A DNA stretch of 64,000 bases from Psococerastis gibbosa (Eukaryota > Arthropoda > Insecta > Psocodea > Psocidae): the NCBI GenBank assembly GCA_963971405.1, contig OZ020484.1:10044001-10108000 (forward strand), given 5' to 3'. The notes under the pieces were generated by a model that did no database searches, had not been told where the DNA came from, and worked only from the letters and a program-made list of their open reading frames with translations. The position numbers and the translations under genes were made by a program. Below are positions 7,607-16,566 of the stretch, one piece after another (the stretch's first letter is position 1; each line of letters opens with the position of its first letter).

Positions 7607-9211
7607 TTCAGCATAGTTACATGCCCTACACGATCCAGCTCAATTGTCGAGTCATACGCCGCGTACACAACACAACTGATGCTTTTTTGTAAGGCATTGG
7701 CAAAGCGTAGTTCTAGCGATAAAGTACCCTCCCGAGCAAAGGAGCCATGTGCTTCAGTCGCACTACCATCTGGAGTCAAGTCGAAACAAACAAACGTGTA
7801 ACCACGTTGGTATAGATCGGGGGTTACAATGTTTGATATGGTACCATGCTTAATGTGGGTGTCCGTAAAGAGTGATTGGTACATACGGGCAAAACGACCT
7901 TCGGTCCAATCCGGTGTATAAGGAATATTGGGAATTAGTGTTCCGTCGAGCCGTAACGCTAGATAATTAACGTTAAAATGCTGAAACCAAAGCGGATTAG
8001 TGGTTTTAGTCCCACTGTATGCCTCATTATCGATAAAGCCGATTACGAGATGCTTTGGCACGTCCCCAGACGTTAAATTGTCAATACTGAGACTTGTCTC
8101 GTTCGAGGGAATAGTATGTGTTCTCAAGTCTACGCGTGTAATGGGATATTTTATATTATGTCCGGCTGCGAGCGTTGCGGCGTGGCTTGTTAAAACAGAA
8201 GGTGAGGGGGTGACTTGCTTAATGTGTAATTCAGCATGAGTGATTTCAAATTTCATTTTCGAATCAGGGTCGGAAGACATTAGGGTGAAATCGTTTCGAG
8301 CCCGTGTTAATCGAACTGTTAGTTCTGTCCCATATGCGAGCAAAAGGGGTACATTAAATATGTCTGCATGTAAACGCCCCATTAATTGAACCTTTTTCTC
8401 CAACGCCTTTGCACGGGTAGTGAAGCCTGTATTATCAGTACCAGTGCCACCGGCACCTTTATCCAAATAAAAGAGGGATGTAGTCAGATGGGTGGCGACA
8501 GCGTCTGTACCATAATTAAGTAGTGATTCCAGATAACAGCGATAGGGATAATTGGAGCCATTGTAAGTGATGGTTGTCCCGTTTAATTGAATGTCAATTT
8601 GGGAGAACAGGGATTGAAGTAAGTAATTGACGGAGCCGACGCGTTCCGTCAATGATGTTGCACCACTACCAGTTGAAGACTTTTGCCCCACGAGTTGAAC
8701 CTCGAGTAAAAGATAGACGCTACTCAAGTCACGATAGTGTTCCGACGAGCTGGGAATAAAAAATTCCAATTCATTATTGCTTACGGGTACGCGACTCTTG
8801 AAAACACCAAGGGAAGATCCAGTGAGAGCTGTTTGAATGGGGCGCTCTGCAAACAGATCCAATTCACTCTTGAGGCACATGGAAGCCATAACGTCCGTAC
8901 TCGTCAACAGCTAAACAGAAACTAAAAAACGCGTTTAAAATGTAACACAATTAATGTGGGCTTATCGCTTACTCTAAAATTAATATAATCCCCATCATCA
9001 TCACGAAGTTCAATATTAATTGTATCAAAACTTGTGCTGGTCAGTTTATGGTAGTACACAGGGCTAAATTCCAAATGCCCGCCTTTTCGATCTATTTCTA
9101 AAATGCGAATTGTTTTGGCAGAAACATCGCCTGACAGCGTAGAATTAATAACATCTACATATACGTGCGCTAAAATTTTATCTTTACGATGGATGGACAA
9201 TTTGTAAAAAT
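7106..9211. repeat. Duplicated protease-capsid-penton block, copy 2 (in place)
   Basis: This is the counterpart of 247-2349. Here the block continues without a break into the full penton gene on the right and into the tandem repeats on the left, so it is the original context. The capsid gene is identical between copies. Confidence 0.93.
7603..8907 (-). CDS. Major capsid protein (hexon-like, double jelly-roll type)
   Basis: The 434-residue protein belongs, by my reading, to the invertebrate F54H12.2-like group, the major capsid proteins of Maverick/Polinton and adintovirus-like elements. It is beta-rich, with the conserved N-terminal LDLF and SSEHYRDLSS motifs and a YTPDWTEGRFARMYQSLF segment near residue 320. 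Proteins of this type form trimeric capsomers of an icosahedral shell. The ORF is complete. The upstream penton-like gene ends 14 nt before it and the protease follows with a 4-nt overlap, which is the usual morphogenesis cluster. Confidence 0.87.
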   Translation of the reverse strand: MTSTDVMASMCLKSELDLFAERPIQTALTGSSLGVFKSRVPVSNNELEFFIPSSSEHYRDLSSVYLLLEVQLVGQKSSTGSGATSLTERVGSVNYLLQSLFSQIDIQLNGTTITYNGSNYPYRCYLESLLNYGTDAVATHLTTSLFYLDKGAGGTGTDNTGFTTRAKALEKKVQLMGRLHADIFNVPLLLAYGTELTVRLTRARNDFTLMSSDPDSKMKFEITHAELHIKQVTPSPSVLTSHAATLAAGHNIKYPITRVDLRTHTIPSNETSLSIDNLTSGDVPKHLVIGFIDNEAYSGTKTTNPLWFQHFNVNYLALRLDGTLIPNIPYTPDWTEGRFARMYQSLFTDTHIKHGTISNIVTPDLYQRGYTFVCFDLTPDGSATEAHGSFAREGTLSLELRFANALQKSISCVVYAAYDSTIELDRVGHVTMLK

Positions 9212-9800
9212 AATTAAGGTTATTCATGAGAAGCGTAAATGAAGTTGCTAATAATTCCATACGTATAGATCGGGTAAGGGAATACTTTTCAATTTCATCA
9301 AATAAAGCTAGCATCGAGGAGTAATCGTCAACCGCAAAACGAATTATATAATGCTTATGTCTCAAAGTATTGGTATGTGAATCGATATTGTATGGTGGTT
9401 GAAAAGGCGTAATGTCCGTTTTTTGAGTTTTTTTTTGGATAATTCGAACACATTCATCAACCAGTAATTGTCCCAAATGATGGTTTTTTACCAAAGTAAG
9501 TATAAATGTAAACATGTGTTCGAGTGAAATGAAGTCTGTACGTGGAAAACGAATAACCTCAGTCTCACTACCGTCGGGTGATTTCAACGTTATGCTATTT
9601 GCCCTGACATCTTCCTCGGGATTATCAATAAACTCTTTGTGGGATGCATTGTACGTTATTTCGCTCAACCCGCATACCCACTGCTCGCCCAACTCAATAC
9701 GTCTGGCTAATTTGGTTTTGTAATGTGATAGGGTATTACCTTCAAAATATTTACCCGAACTATTAGATGGTAGGTAGACGTAAAAATCATCCGTGCTCAT
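8922..9800 (-). CDS. Penton-like minor capsid protein
   Basis: The 292-residue protein has the recognised Polinton minor-capsid layout. An N-terminal FYVYLPSNSSGKYFEGN strand is followed by a TKLARRIELGEQWVCGLSEI segment. A long middle contains several helices. The C-terminal beta-rich domain ends with GDYINFRVSDKPTLIVLHF. Penton-like single jelly-roll proteins occupy the capsid vertices. The start at 9800 is 2 nt after the stop of the pVI-like gene. It is intact here, while the copy at 2060-2473 keeps only its last third. Confidence 0.8.
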   Translation of the reverse strand: MSTDDFYVYLPSNSSGKYFEGNTLSHYKTKLARRIELGEQWVCGLSEITYNASHKEFIDNPEEDVRANSITLKSPDGSETEVIRFPRTDFISLEHMFTFILTLVKNHHLGQLLVDECVRIIQKKTQKTDITPFQPPYNIDSHTNTLRHKHYIIRFAVDDYSSMLALFDEIEKYSLTRSIRMELLATSFTLLMNNLNYFYKLSIHRKDKILAHVYVDVINSTLSGDVSAKTIRILEIDRKGGHLEFSPVYYHKLTSTSFDTINIELRDDDGDYINFRVSDKPTLIVLHFKRVF

Positions 9801-9802
9801 TT

Positions 9803-10276
9803 TTACGTAAAAATATCACGATGCAATAGACTCTGTTTGCGCAATTTCTTTTTTGTCGGCTGACGCTTTTTGCTGTTGGTAGCCTTACGCTTGCGTTTCA
9901 ACTGCGACTGGCAAGGGAGTGCACGTTTCCGTTTAGGCATAGCACCTATACCCTGACCAGACATCAATTTGCTTTGCAAACGGGTTGTACCTTCGCGGGC
10001 GCGTTCTCTTATTATTTCCATTGGTTTTTGTCCGGTACCAGCGGTACCCAAATCCGTTAAAATATTAGCACCTGTTTTTAAAGCTTCGCGACCCACAGCT
10101 TTAGCACCCGAGCTCAATATTGGTTGAAACCATTTGAAAATAGACGAGAGAAATGATCCGAATCCGCGTCCACTTTGCGCACCATAACTACGTACATAAT
10201 ACGGGCCAATACTGCCGCTACCACCCCGAGCCTGATCCAAATAATACTGTGTCACTGCGTCATGTGACATGGTCAA
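9803..10276 (-). CDS. pVI-like virion protein with protease-site motif
   Basis: This 157-residue protein has a Gly/Ser-rich start, a short amphipathic or hydrophobic stretch (GFGSFLSSIFKWFQPILSSG) and a KTGANILTDLG helix. An MSGQG motif at about residues 105-109 fits the adenain consensus (M/I/L)XGX-G, and a strongly basic tail (KRKRK, KKRQPTKKKLRKQ) follows. Comparable small basic proteins next to the capsid genes of adintovirus-like elements are likened to adenovirus pVI, a membrane-active internal protein. The name is by analogy. Overlaps the integrase end by 4 nt. Confidence 0.65.
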   Translation of the reverse strand: MTMSHDAVTQYYLDQARGGSGSIGPYYVRSYGAQSGRGFGSFLSSIFKWFQPILSSGAKAVGREALKTGANILTDLGTAGTGQKPMEIIRERAREGTTRLQSKLMSGQGIGAMPKRKRALPCQSQLKRKRKATNSKKRQPTKKKLRKQSLLHRDIFT

Positions 10277-11347
10277 ACGTTAACTAAAGACTGGGCAGGT
10301 ATCCACGAATTAAATTCCTTTCCATATCCAAGCCAGCTAACAAAGGCTTCTTTTTTCGTTCCCTTACCGCGATAACGTAAGACTTTATCAATTTTAAATA
10401 CATCACTATCTAGATTAATGTTAACTTTTTGTAACTCGCTAGAATAAAATTGACCATTAATAGGTTGTTTATTCAAATCAACTAGTAAATATAGTGGGTA
10501 TGCCAGCGATTTATTAATATGTACAATTCGAAACAATTCACGACCAAATGTAGTGTCATGTTCTTTAGAAAATGCACCCGGTAATTTTCGCAGGCGAACT
10601 AAATCCCCAATTTTAAGGATGCTGTTGCCGCCGCCGCAGAGGCGTGGATTGCAGTCCACCGTCTTTGATAACGCTTAAGAATCAATTTTTGTATAGATTT
10701 TGAATTTAATGCAAGAATAGGAGCAACCCCAATAGTGGCGTGTTTACGTAAATTGTAGGTATCGAGAACTTTGTCCAGTACGTTAATGTATGTGTTTGTA
10801 TTGTACTCAGTCAAATAGCGATTTATTAGCATTTTTATTGTACGTATACTACGTTCAACAACTGCTGCCTTGTTTTCGGGATTTAGAACGGTACGGAAGG
10901 AAATGTCATGTTTTTTCAAGATATCTTGAACATGTTTATTTAGAAATTCACGACCCGAGTCCGATTGGATTGTTGTGATTTTATAAGGGAATTTTCGAAT
11001 AATTTTTGCCAAAGCTAAAGCAACATCTTTCCCGTCTTCTTTTTAAGCGGAATAGCAAACAAATACTTGGTAAACACATCAATGCACATGAGTAAATATC
11101 GATAATTTTTATTGAAACGTGCTATATTACCCAAGTCAGCTAAATCTATTTCAAATAATTCACCCACACGTGTAATTTTGTAATAGTTGCGTGGAAATCT
11201 ACGGCGAACCGGTCTGTGAAGGGTATAACTGTCTTTTGACTGTAAGAAATTGATGACATCATCTTTTCTAGTGGAATTCTTACCTGTGAGTAGATCACGT
11301 AACGAGGCAAAAGCTAATGGATCTCCAATTTTTGAATATTTATCCAT
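10273..11347 (-). pseudogene. Retroviral-type integrase with C-terminal chromodomain, two frameshifts
   Basis: Three ORFs in different frames (11347-11015, 11012-10599, 10659-10273) cover one integrase. The first has the first catalytic Asp in FEIDLADLG. The second has the second Asp in QSDSGREF and the Glu in ENKAAVVERS, completing the D,D,E set with the usual 35-residue spacing. The third carries an SH3-like part and a chromodomain ending with WLGYGKEFNSWIPAQSL. Polinton integrases insert the element with 6-bp target duplications. The first break lies by an A-run near 11040 and the second in a GGC-repeat near 10630. Both look like simple indels. Confidence 0.82.
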
Positions 11348-12072
11348 TATTTGTTTCTTTTTCTATCCGAGGTGGAAGGATACGCAAGCCACTTGGGTTG
11401 TTTCAATTTATCTTTCGGTCTTAGTACACCCGAGTAATGAATGCTTTTGTTTAGACGAGCCTTTGGTGAAAATATACTAGCATTTAATTCATCATCATCA
11501 TCATCATCACCTTCTTCTCCATCTTCTTCTCCATCTTCTTCTCCTGCTTCTTCGTCACTTGTTTCCCCTTCTGATTGATTAGAGGTTGCAACTTGATGTA
11601 TTGGTTGGGAACGTTTTGTAAGTCGACGTTTTTTCTTTACAATATAGCTTGGGGGAACTCGTTTCCTCTTTAACGTTGTTTGAGGCGGTGTGGGTAATTG
11701 AATTTTCTGTCCTTCTTCAATAAATGGAATTTTAATGGGTTCACGAGTATTTTTAAGTACATTCATATAATCACGATAATGTTTACGTATTCGACTCCAT
11801 TTTTGATATGGATCTAACCCTTTTGTTGTTGTTGTTTTTGTTGTTGTTGCTGACGGTTTCTTCTGCTTCTGCTTCTTTTTCTGCTTCTTTTTCTTCTTTT
11901 TAGTCTTATTCTGTCCAAGCGTTGCAAATTCTTTATTTAGCGCTAGTTTTTTGGCTTTGACATTAGATGGTTCTAATTGTCGCATGCGATCCAACACTTC
12001 TGGAGAGACCAGGAACATTTTACGAAGTTCTCCCGGTTTAGCTGCTCCCGCCATTTCCAAATAGTTTACCAA
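11347..12072 (-). CDS. Highly charged basic/acidic protein of the element
   Basis: The 241-residue protein has low-complexity segments: a Lys/Gln run (about residues 57-72), a Thr/Lys run, a basic stretch near 150 and an Asp/Glu run near 175-195. An ordered part around DPYQKWSRIRKHYRDYMNVL precedes it and a short motif (SIHYSGVLRPKDKL) follows. The start at 12072 may be too early, since the Met of EMAGAAKP (six residues in) gives less overlap with the upstream gene. A DNA-condensing core protein is a reasonable guess given the charge, but I do not recognise a family. Confidence 0.55.
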   Translation of the reverse strand: MVNYLEMAGAAKPGELRKMFLVSPEVLDRMRQLEPSNVKAKKLALNKEFATLGQNKTKKKKKKQKKKQKQKKPSATTTKTTTTKGLDPYQKWSRIRKHYRDYMNVLKNTREPIKIPFIEEGQKIQLPTPPQTTLKRKRVPPSYIVKKKRRLTKRSQPIHQVATSNQSEGETSDEEAGEEDGEEDGEEGDDDDDDELNASIFSPKARLNKSIHYSGVLRPKDKLKQPKWLAYPSTSDRKRNK

Positions 12073-12418
12073 TTAATCCACCAAATAAACTGGATAGCAG
12101 GGGTAAGAGAAATCCACCACGTTGTATAAGTAGTTTCCGTTTTGTACAAGTAGACGTTTTGTGACAAGCAATGCGTCGGATAACACCTTTATATTTTCGT
12201 AACTTTTCTTTAACACTGCTTGAGATTTTAATGTTGCCAGCAAGTAAATTCAAAGCTATCTCTGCAAGTGCAGTAATAAGTTGAGGTGGTCCTGCTTTAA
12301 TTATTGCTTTGCGACACTTGGTATCACATTTCTGCAATACTCGCAAATGATGCTCAAACGATCGAATAGACGTCTTCATCCTGAGGCATCGCGGCATATA
12401 CTGTTGGATACTTGTCAA
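12038..12418 (-). CDS. Small virion-type protein with hydrophobic C-terminus (pX-like)
   Basis: This 126-residue protein has a conserved helical block (KAIIKAGPPQLITALAEIAL, NLLAGN) and then KKL-type basic residues. It ends with a Gly-rich hydrophobic tail, GGFLLPLLSSLFGGLIGKLF. Proteins of this shape (helical, basic, then GGF-LL-Gly tail) are common in adintovirus and Polinton-like elements and are compared with adenovirus core proteins such as pX. The tail contains LFGNG, which fits an adenain cleavage consensus. It overlaps the ATPase at its start and the charged protein at its end. Homologues suggest a start at one of the internal Met residues. Confidence 0.6.
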   Translation of the reverse strand: MTSIQQYMPRCLRMKTSIRSFEHHLRVLQKCDTKCRKAIIKAGPPQLITALAEIALNLLAGNIKISSSVKEKLRKYKGVIRRIACHKTSTCTKRKLLIQRGGFLLPLLSSLFGGLIGKLFGNGGSS

Positions 12419-13040
12419 AGATATTACTTAAAAAACGCATGTTGTCATCACAATCCTGAGTGAAATCCATAAAAAAATGTCCATACTTTTGTTTCATACA
12501 TTCGTTATACGCTTGCTGTAGAGATTTCGGATTTTTCGGATATATTTGTCGTGAGAGATATGCAAACTGCGCTGGATTTCTTGGTTGACGGAGTGCTGTT
12601 ATGTAACTGGCGTTGTTTGAGATGTCACGTCCATACTTTGAGTTGTGAAACAAATTTTGTAAAGCTACAATAACACTTACATTGTAATGATGTGATCCGC
12701 GTGTAAATAAGTCAAGAATTTGTATGTTGTTGGCAGCTTCTCGCATCAAGTCATCCAAGACAACTATGGTATGACAATTGTTGTTGTGTTGATGACTGGA
12801 AATGTCTTCAAACGTAGGTATACCTCGTAGTATAATAGTATCACCGGCAAGACCTTTAGGAACAGCATTGTCTATTGCAAGACACCAAATAACTTTAAAC
12901 TTTGTATTGTTTGTCCACAGCGGAAGGTTGTTTATAAACTTTATTATGAAAGTGCTTTTACCGCACATGGTTGGTCCTACCACTAGCTTACGCATCGGTA
13001 AAACTATATGCATGTTTATGTAATGCCTCAACTTTTTCAA
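12354..13040 (-). CDS. Genome-packaging ATPase (FtsK/HerA-type)
   Basis: The 228-residue protein has a Walker A motif, VVGPTMCGKST (about residues 20-30), a Walker B, TIVVLDDLM (about 90-98), and a following region with NVSVIVALQNLF and a conserved Asn/Arg segment (ITALRQPRNPAQFAYLSRQI). This is the A32-like packaging ATPase of Polintons and related viruses, which drives DNA into the preformed capsid. The start at 13040 overlaps the preceding gene by 53 nt; the Met at about residue 10 or 16 would reduce that. The ORF is intact. Confidence 0.85.
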   Translation of the reverse strand: MKKLRHYINMHIVLPMRKLVVGPTMCGKSTFIIKFINNLPLWTNNTKFKVIWCLAIDNAVPKGLAGDTIILRGIPTFEDISSHQHNNNCHTIVVLDDLMREAANNIQILDLFTRGSHHYNVSVIVALQNLFHNSKYGRDISNNASYITALRQPRNPAQFAYLSRQIYPKNPKSLQQAYNECMKQKYGHFFMDFTQDCDDNMRFLSNIFDKYPTVYAAMPQDEDVYSIV

Positions 13041-13338
13041 CTGCTGCCTTGGTACGTTTAAAACTAGCGCGGAATTTTGTCAATTCCACTAATAAGTCAG
13101 CATATTTTTTTTCAAATAATTCACGTTCTACCAACAGATTATCCTCCATCTTCATATCTTCAATCTGAATAGTATTTGGATTATGATTTATACTTGTATG
13201 ATCATCTATTAGTAAATGTATATGGCTCCGTTCGATTTTTCTATTTCCCAACTGTTTACGTGTATTAAATCGCCATTGGTCATAGTCACTGGGAAGTATT
13301 TGGTCGCATGTCGTCCGCCGTGTCCACCTCATTGTCAA
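12988..13338 (-). CDS. Coiled-coil protein between polymerase and ATPase
   Basis: This 116-residue ORF overlaps polB by 53 nt and the ATPase by 53 nt. The second half is a heptad-like, charged helix (LLVERELFEKKYADLLVELT onwards) predicted to be a coiled coil. The first half is basic with no clear motif. No family recognised. In Polintons a small protein of this kind often separates polB and ATPase, but I cannot name it. Confidence 0.5.
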   Translation of the reverse strand: MTMRWTRRTTCDQILPSDYDQWRFNTRKQLGNRKIERSHIHLLIDDHTSINHNPNTIQIEDMKMEDNLLVERELFEKKYADLLVELTKFRASFKRTKAAVEKVEALHKHAYSFTDA

Positions 13339-16300
13339 CTGCGGTTGGTATGTCTTTATGTCCGTACGCTAATGTTTTATGGTTAGGTAGAATGTAACGT
13401 TTATCATCAAAAGAATTTAAACTCACTTTATTGAGGCTGACAGTATAATAGTGTTGGTTAAAGCTAAGCAGCGATAGGCTCGTGTGTTGGGCTATGCTAC
13501 CTTCGAATAAACATTGTTTATACATTTCATGTTCAATTTCAGTTGCTACTACACTGCGTGAGATACCCTTTAGAACTTTCTTTTGGTAATCATCCAGTGT
13601 AAGTATACTGTATGATTTAGCACGTAATGCACAAACTTCCAACAGGTGTTTTCCAGGCAGCTCCACCTTCCACTTACCTGCAACACCACGATTTAATTCG
13701 CTATATAGCCTATGCGTCTTATCAAAGTTTGAAAAGTCAAATCTCTCTTTATGCTCTTCTAAGAATGTATCGAGCGACTGGATCTTTAAGTCGTATATTA
13801 AACTGTCCGTATCTGTTGCTATTAGGATGCTGTTGGAGGGCAGGACTTTTTTTATAAAGTTATAGTGAAAATCTTGCACTACTATTTTGGAAAGGTCCAA
13901 CACTGAAACTCCGGCTGCCACCGGGCGATCCAATGTTACACTCTTCCAACCGCTTTCCACAAGTGTTACATCTGGACTTATCACCGTGAAACCTTTAAAG
14001 AGTGGGTTGGATACTAACCGCCTTTGTTGACGTTTGTTTGTTACTAATGCGAAGTTTCTATAGTCCTTCTTCTCAAGTAACTTGCCATATATTATATTGG
14101 ACATCAGCTTAGCCATCGCCTTGTCTAACTCGTTTGTGGCTGCCTTGCGAATCTCCATACAGCGGTCAATATACGGTTTCAAGTACCGCGATTGGTGGAA
14201 TGTAATACCCCTATGTATTTTAACTAGTGTAATCCCTTGACTTAAATAAAATTGCAACTGTTTGTAATGTAATACGTAATTTTTCTTAGGAAGTAAATCT
14301 AGAATTAATTTTTTGGATTTGACATGTCGTAAATTATGCTTAGCCAGAAGACTTTTGGCGTGAGGGCTCAACATGGATTCCCTGACCTCCATGTGAGACG
14401 GTAGTAGGGGGTAGCAATTGTAATAATCGTGCAATTCTGGATTAATTTCAAAATCACATTCGAATATGTAACCATCTGAGCCCTCTGGGTTTAAGTCGTT
14501 AATGTTTATTTCAGCTAGTTCATCCGCAGACAACCACCTATAGCCGCTGACGGGCAACAGTTCCATCATGGCTGCGCTGTAGAGTGCGTTTGCATCCCAA
14601 TAGACTAGGTAATTAGATTCGTCCGTTTCCGGGTTGAACTTAGGATTGACATCTTTATTGTTTGCTCTTGCGTAACGTTGTGAAATCTGGGCTATTCCAC
14701 CCCTCACAGCGCCCTCCAGCCACATGTACATCGAAACATCCTGTATTAGTTCCAATTTCACTCCCGTTGTCTTAAGCATGCACGCCCAAGACACACCGGG
14801 GAGTCCCACAAACCAATAGCAATCAATATTAAAATTACGATAGAAATGTTCTCGTAAATTATGCATTACGTCAGCTAATAACAGTACGTCCGTCTTTACG
14901 TACAGTTGCATATATTCATCCATTGTTTTCATATTAAAGGTATTCCAGACAGTGTGTGCGTGATTGTAATCGTCTTCGGTAATGTTCGTTTTGGTGAGTT
15001 TGTTGTAAAACATCGCATGTGGCGGTAAACAGTCAGTTTGCAATTTGTCAATGCCTGTGATAAAATCGTAAGGGAAAACTCCCTTACGCAGTACTAATTC
15101 AAATTGTGATTGAATGGAAAATTGTGAACGTAAAACGGAAAACCTATCTTCACCCCCACTTTTCAAATTTCTCACAACTTTGTCAAGTGAGGCTTGTAAA
15201 AATTGTAGACTATCGATAAATTTAAGATTACCTATAGACATTGACAAAATGCGTTCTTGGTTTTTTGCCAATACGCTGATTTTACGGTTAGTATTATTTG
15301 TTAGCTGACGTAACATATAAGATAAATCATACGTCAAATTATGAGCCACCGTTGGTATAAAGAGCGTCTTGTGTTGTAAATTGCATCGACTACACGCGAT
15401 ATTTGCAAAATTATTTCCCGAAGGTAGATAATGTAGATGGTGATATACCTTCACACTACCTTCTTTAAACGGTTTTTTACAAATTTCGCATGCAGTCGCT
15501 GCTCGTTTCCGCTCTGCAAGCTCTGGTGTCTCAATAAATGGGTTATTCTCAGCAATTAATTTTAAAATATTTTTTTCTTCTACAAACAATGCGTCTATAA
15601 ACTGCTTTGCAGCATTGGACCCGCTGTATACAGTAGGTGGCTTTACGGGCAACCCATTCGGTCCAATAACTACATAAGCAAATCCAATTGCTTCATGTTT
15701 TTGCGTACGCGTTTGCTTACCGGTTGCACTCGATACATTACATTCGATTAAAGCACATTCAAAATCAAAAAAAATTTGGTATGGAATTTTATACTCGAAA
15801 CGTGTATTTGTATATTGTAATACGCTACGTTCGTCCGATGGCATTAGCACGGTACGTGGTTTATTTTTCTCACAAATTAAACTGTGCTCCTCCAAGCAGC
15901 GCTCCACTGAAAACCCGTAGAAGCAGTTACTACAATAATAATATGCTTGATGAGCGCGCTTTCTGGCATGCAGTAATTTGTTAAGATTAGTAACCAGTGC
16001 GCAATGGCCATGTCCTTTCTCATTCTTTACATACAATAGCGTTATATGGCGGTTAGCCGTCTTCGCTTTGGTACGATAAATTGTTTGAAAATGTGGGTGA
16101 TTGTATGTAATTACATTAATAGATAATGCGTTTTGGTGTTCGAATTTTTTAATGTCATCGACTTTCATGGGCATAGTAATGCCATGTGTTTGAAAGCCTT
16201 TGACAGTTGCCCTATAATGGTTGGAATACCTTGGATTAGACAGTCTCTCGCGGTCTGTCAGACCCGCCGCGACGGCATACAAAAAACACTTGTTCCCATC

Positions 16301-16555
16301 GTTTCTTGTTCGAATGATTACATTTAATATTCCGTGATTATTCTTAAGTACCCTCGGTAAACAAAAGTCGCCACATAAACCCATCATTGGATTATAAACA
16401 GCAGAGTTCATGCATACATTTTTAACGGCTACTACAACATACCCGCTTCCCCGTCTTTCAAATTCTTCCCCATTCCTGATCAGTTTCAAGTATTCAAATT
16501 TGTCTCTACGCATTTTTGTTTTGAAAACATTTATATTAGTAACGCCATTTTTCAT
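13286..16555 (-). CDS. polB: Protein-primed family B DNA polymerase (body of the gene)
   Basis: This 1089-residue ORF has the Polinton polymerase order. A conserved N-terminal module (NDGNKCFLYAVAAGL, then KKFEHQNALSINVI) is followed by a zinc knuckle C-x2-C-x12-H-x3-C at about 208-228 and exonuclease motif IFFDFEC at about 262. Exo III YVKTDVLLLADV, polymerase motif A YWDANALYSAAM at about 650, motif B SNIIYGKLLE and motif C TDTDSLIYD at about 920 follow. All catalytic Asp residues are present. The gene would originally have started at 18810: a 2.19-kb element sits in front of the present ATG, and the frame is open for 19 codons upstream across the repaired junction. Replication of linear DNA from a terminal protein is the family role. 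Confidence 0.88.
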   Translation of the reverse strand: MKNGVTNINVFKTKMRRDKFEYLKLIRNGEEFERRGSGYVVVAVKNVCMNSAVYNPMMGLCGDFCLPRVLKNNHGILNVIIRTRNDGNKCFLYAVAAGLTDRERLSNPRYSNHYRATVKGFQTHGITMPMKVDDIKKFEHQNALSINVITYNHPHFQTIYRTKAKTANRHITLLYVKNEKGHGHCALVTNLNKLLHARKRAHQAYYYCSNCFYGFSVERCLEEHSLICEKNKPRTVLMPSDERSVLQYTNTRFEYKIPYQIFFDFECALIECNVSSATGKQTRTQKHEAIGFAYVVIGPNGLPVKPPTVYSGSNAAKQFIDALFVEEKNILKLIAENNPFIETPELAERKRAATACEICKKPFKEGSVKVYHHLHYLPSGNNFANIACSRCNLQHKTLFIPTVAHNLTYDLSYMLRQLTNNTNRKISVLAKNQERILSMSIGNLKFIDSLQFLQASLDKVVRNLKSGGEDRFSVLRSQFSIQSQFELVLRKGVFPYDFITGIDKLQTDCLPPHAMFYNKLTKTNITEDDYNHAHTVWNTFNMKTMDEYMQLYVKTDVLLLADVMHNLREHFYRNFNIDCYWFVGLPGVSWACMLKTTGVKLELIQDVSMYMWLEGAVRGGIAQISQRYARANNKDVNPKFNPETDESNYLVYWDANALYSAAMMELLPVSGYRWLSADELAEININDLNPEGSDGYIFECDFEINPELHDYYNCYPLLPSHMEVRESMLSPHAKSLLAKHNLRHVKSKKLILDLLPKKNYVLHYKQLQFYLSQGITLVKIHRGITFHQSRYLKPYIDRCMEIRKAATNELDKAMAKLMSNIIYGKLLEKKDYRNFALVTNKRQQRRLVSNPLFKGFTVISPDVTLVESGWKSVTLDRPVAAGVSVLDLSKIVVQDFHYNFIKKVLPSNSILIATDTDSLIYDLKIQSLDTFLEEHKERFDFSNFDKTHRLYSELNRGVAGKWKVELPGKHLLEVCALRAKSYSILTLDDYQKKVLKGISRSVVATEIEHEMYKQCLFEGSIAQHTSLSLLSFNQHYYTVSLNKVSLNSFDDKRYILPNHKTLAYGHKDIPTAVDNEVDTADDMRPNTSQ

Positions 16556-16557
16556 AC

Positions 16558-16566
16558 ATTCATTAC
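16558..16566. repeat. Target-site duplication, left copy (9 bp)
   Basis: ATTCATTAC here is repeated exactly at 18756-18764 on the other side of the TIR element. Confidence 0.85.

Noticed and set aside
11000..11060. Programmed -1 frameshift in the integrase
   Set aside because: The A-run is slippery in principle, but the heptamer does not fit the usual pattern and a second break in another frame follows, so decay or sequencing error is simpler.
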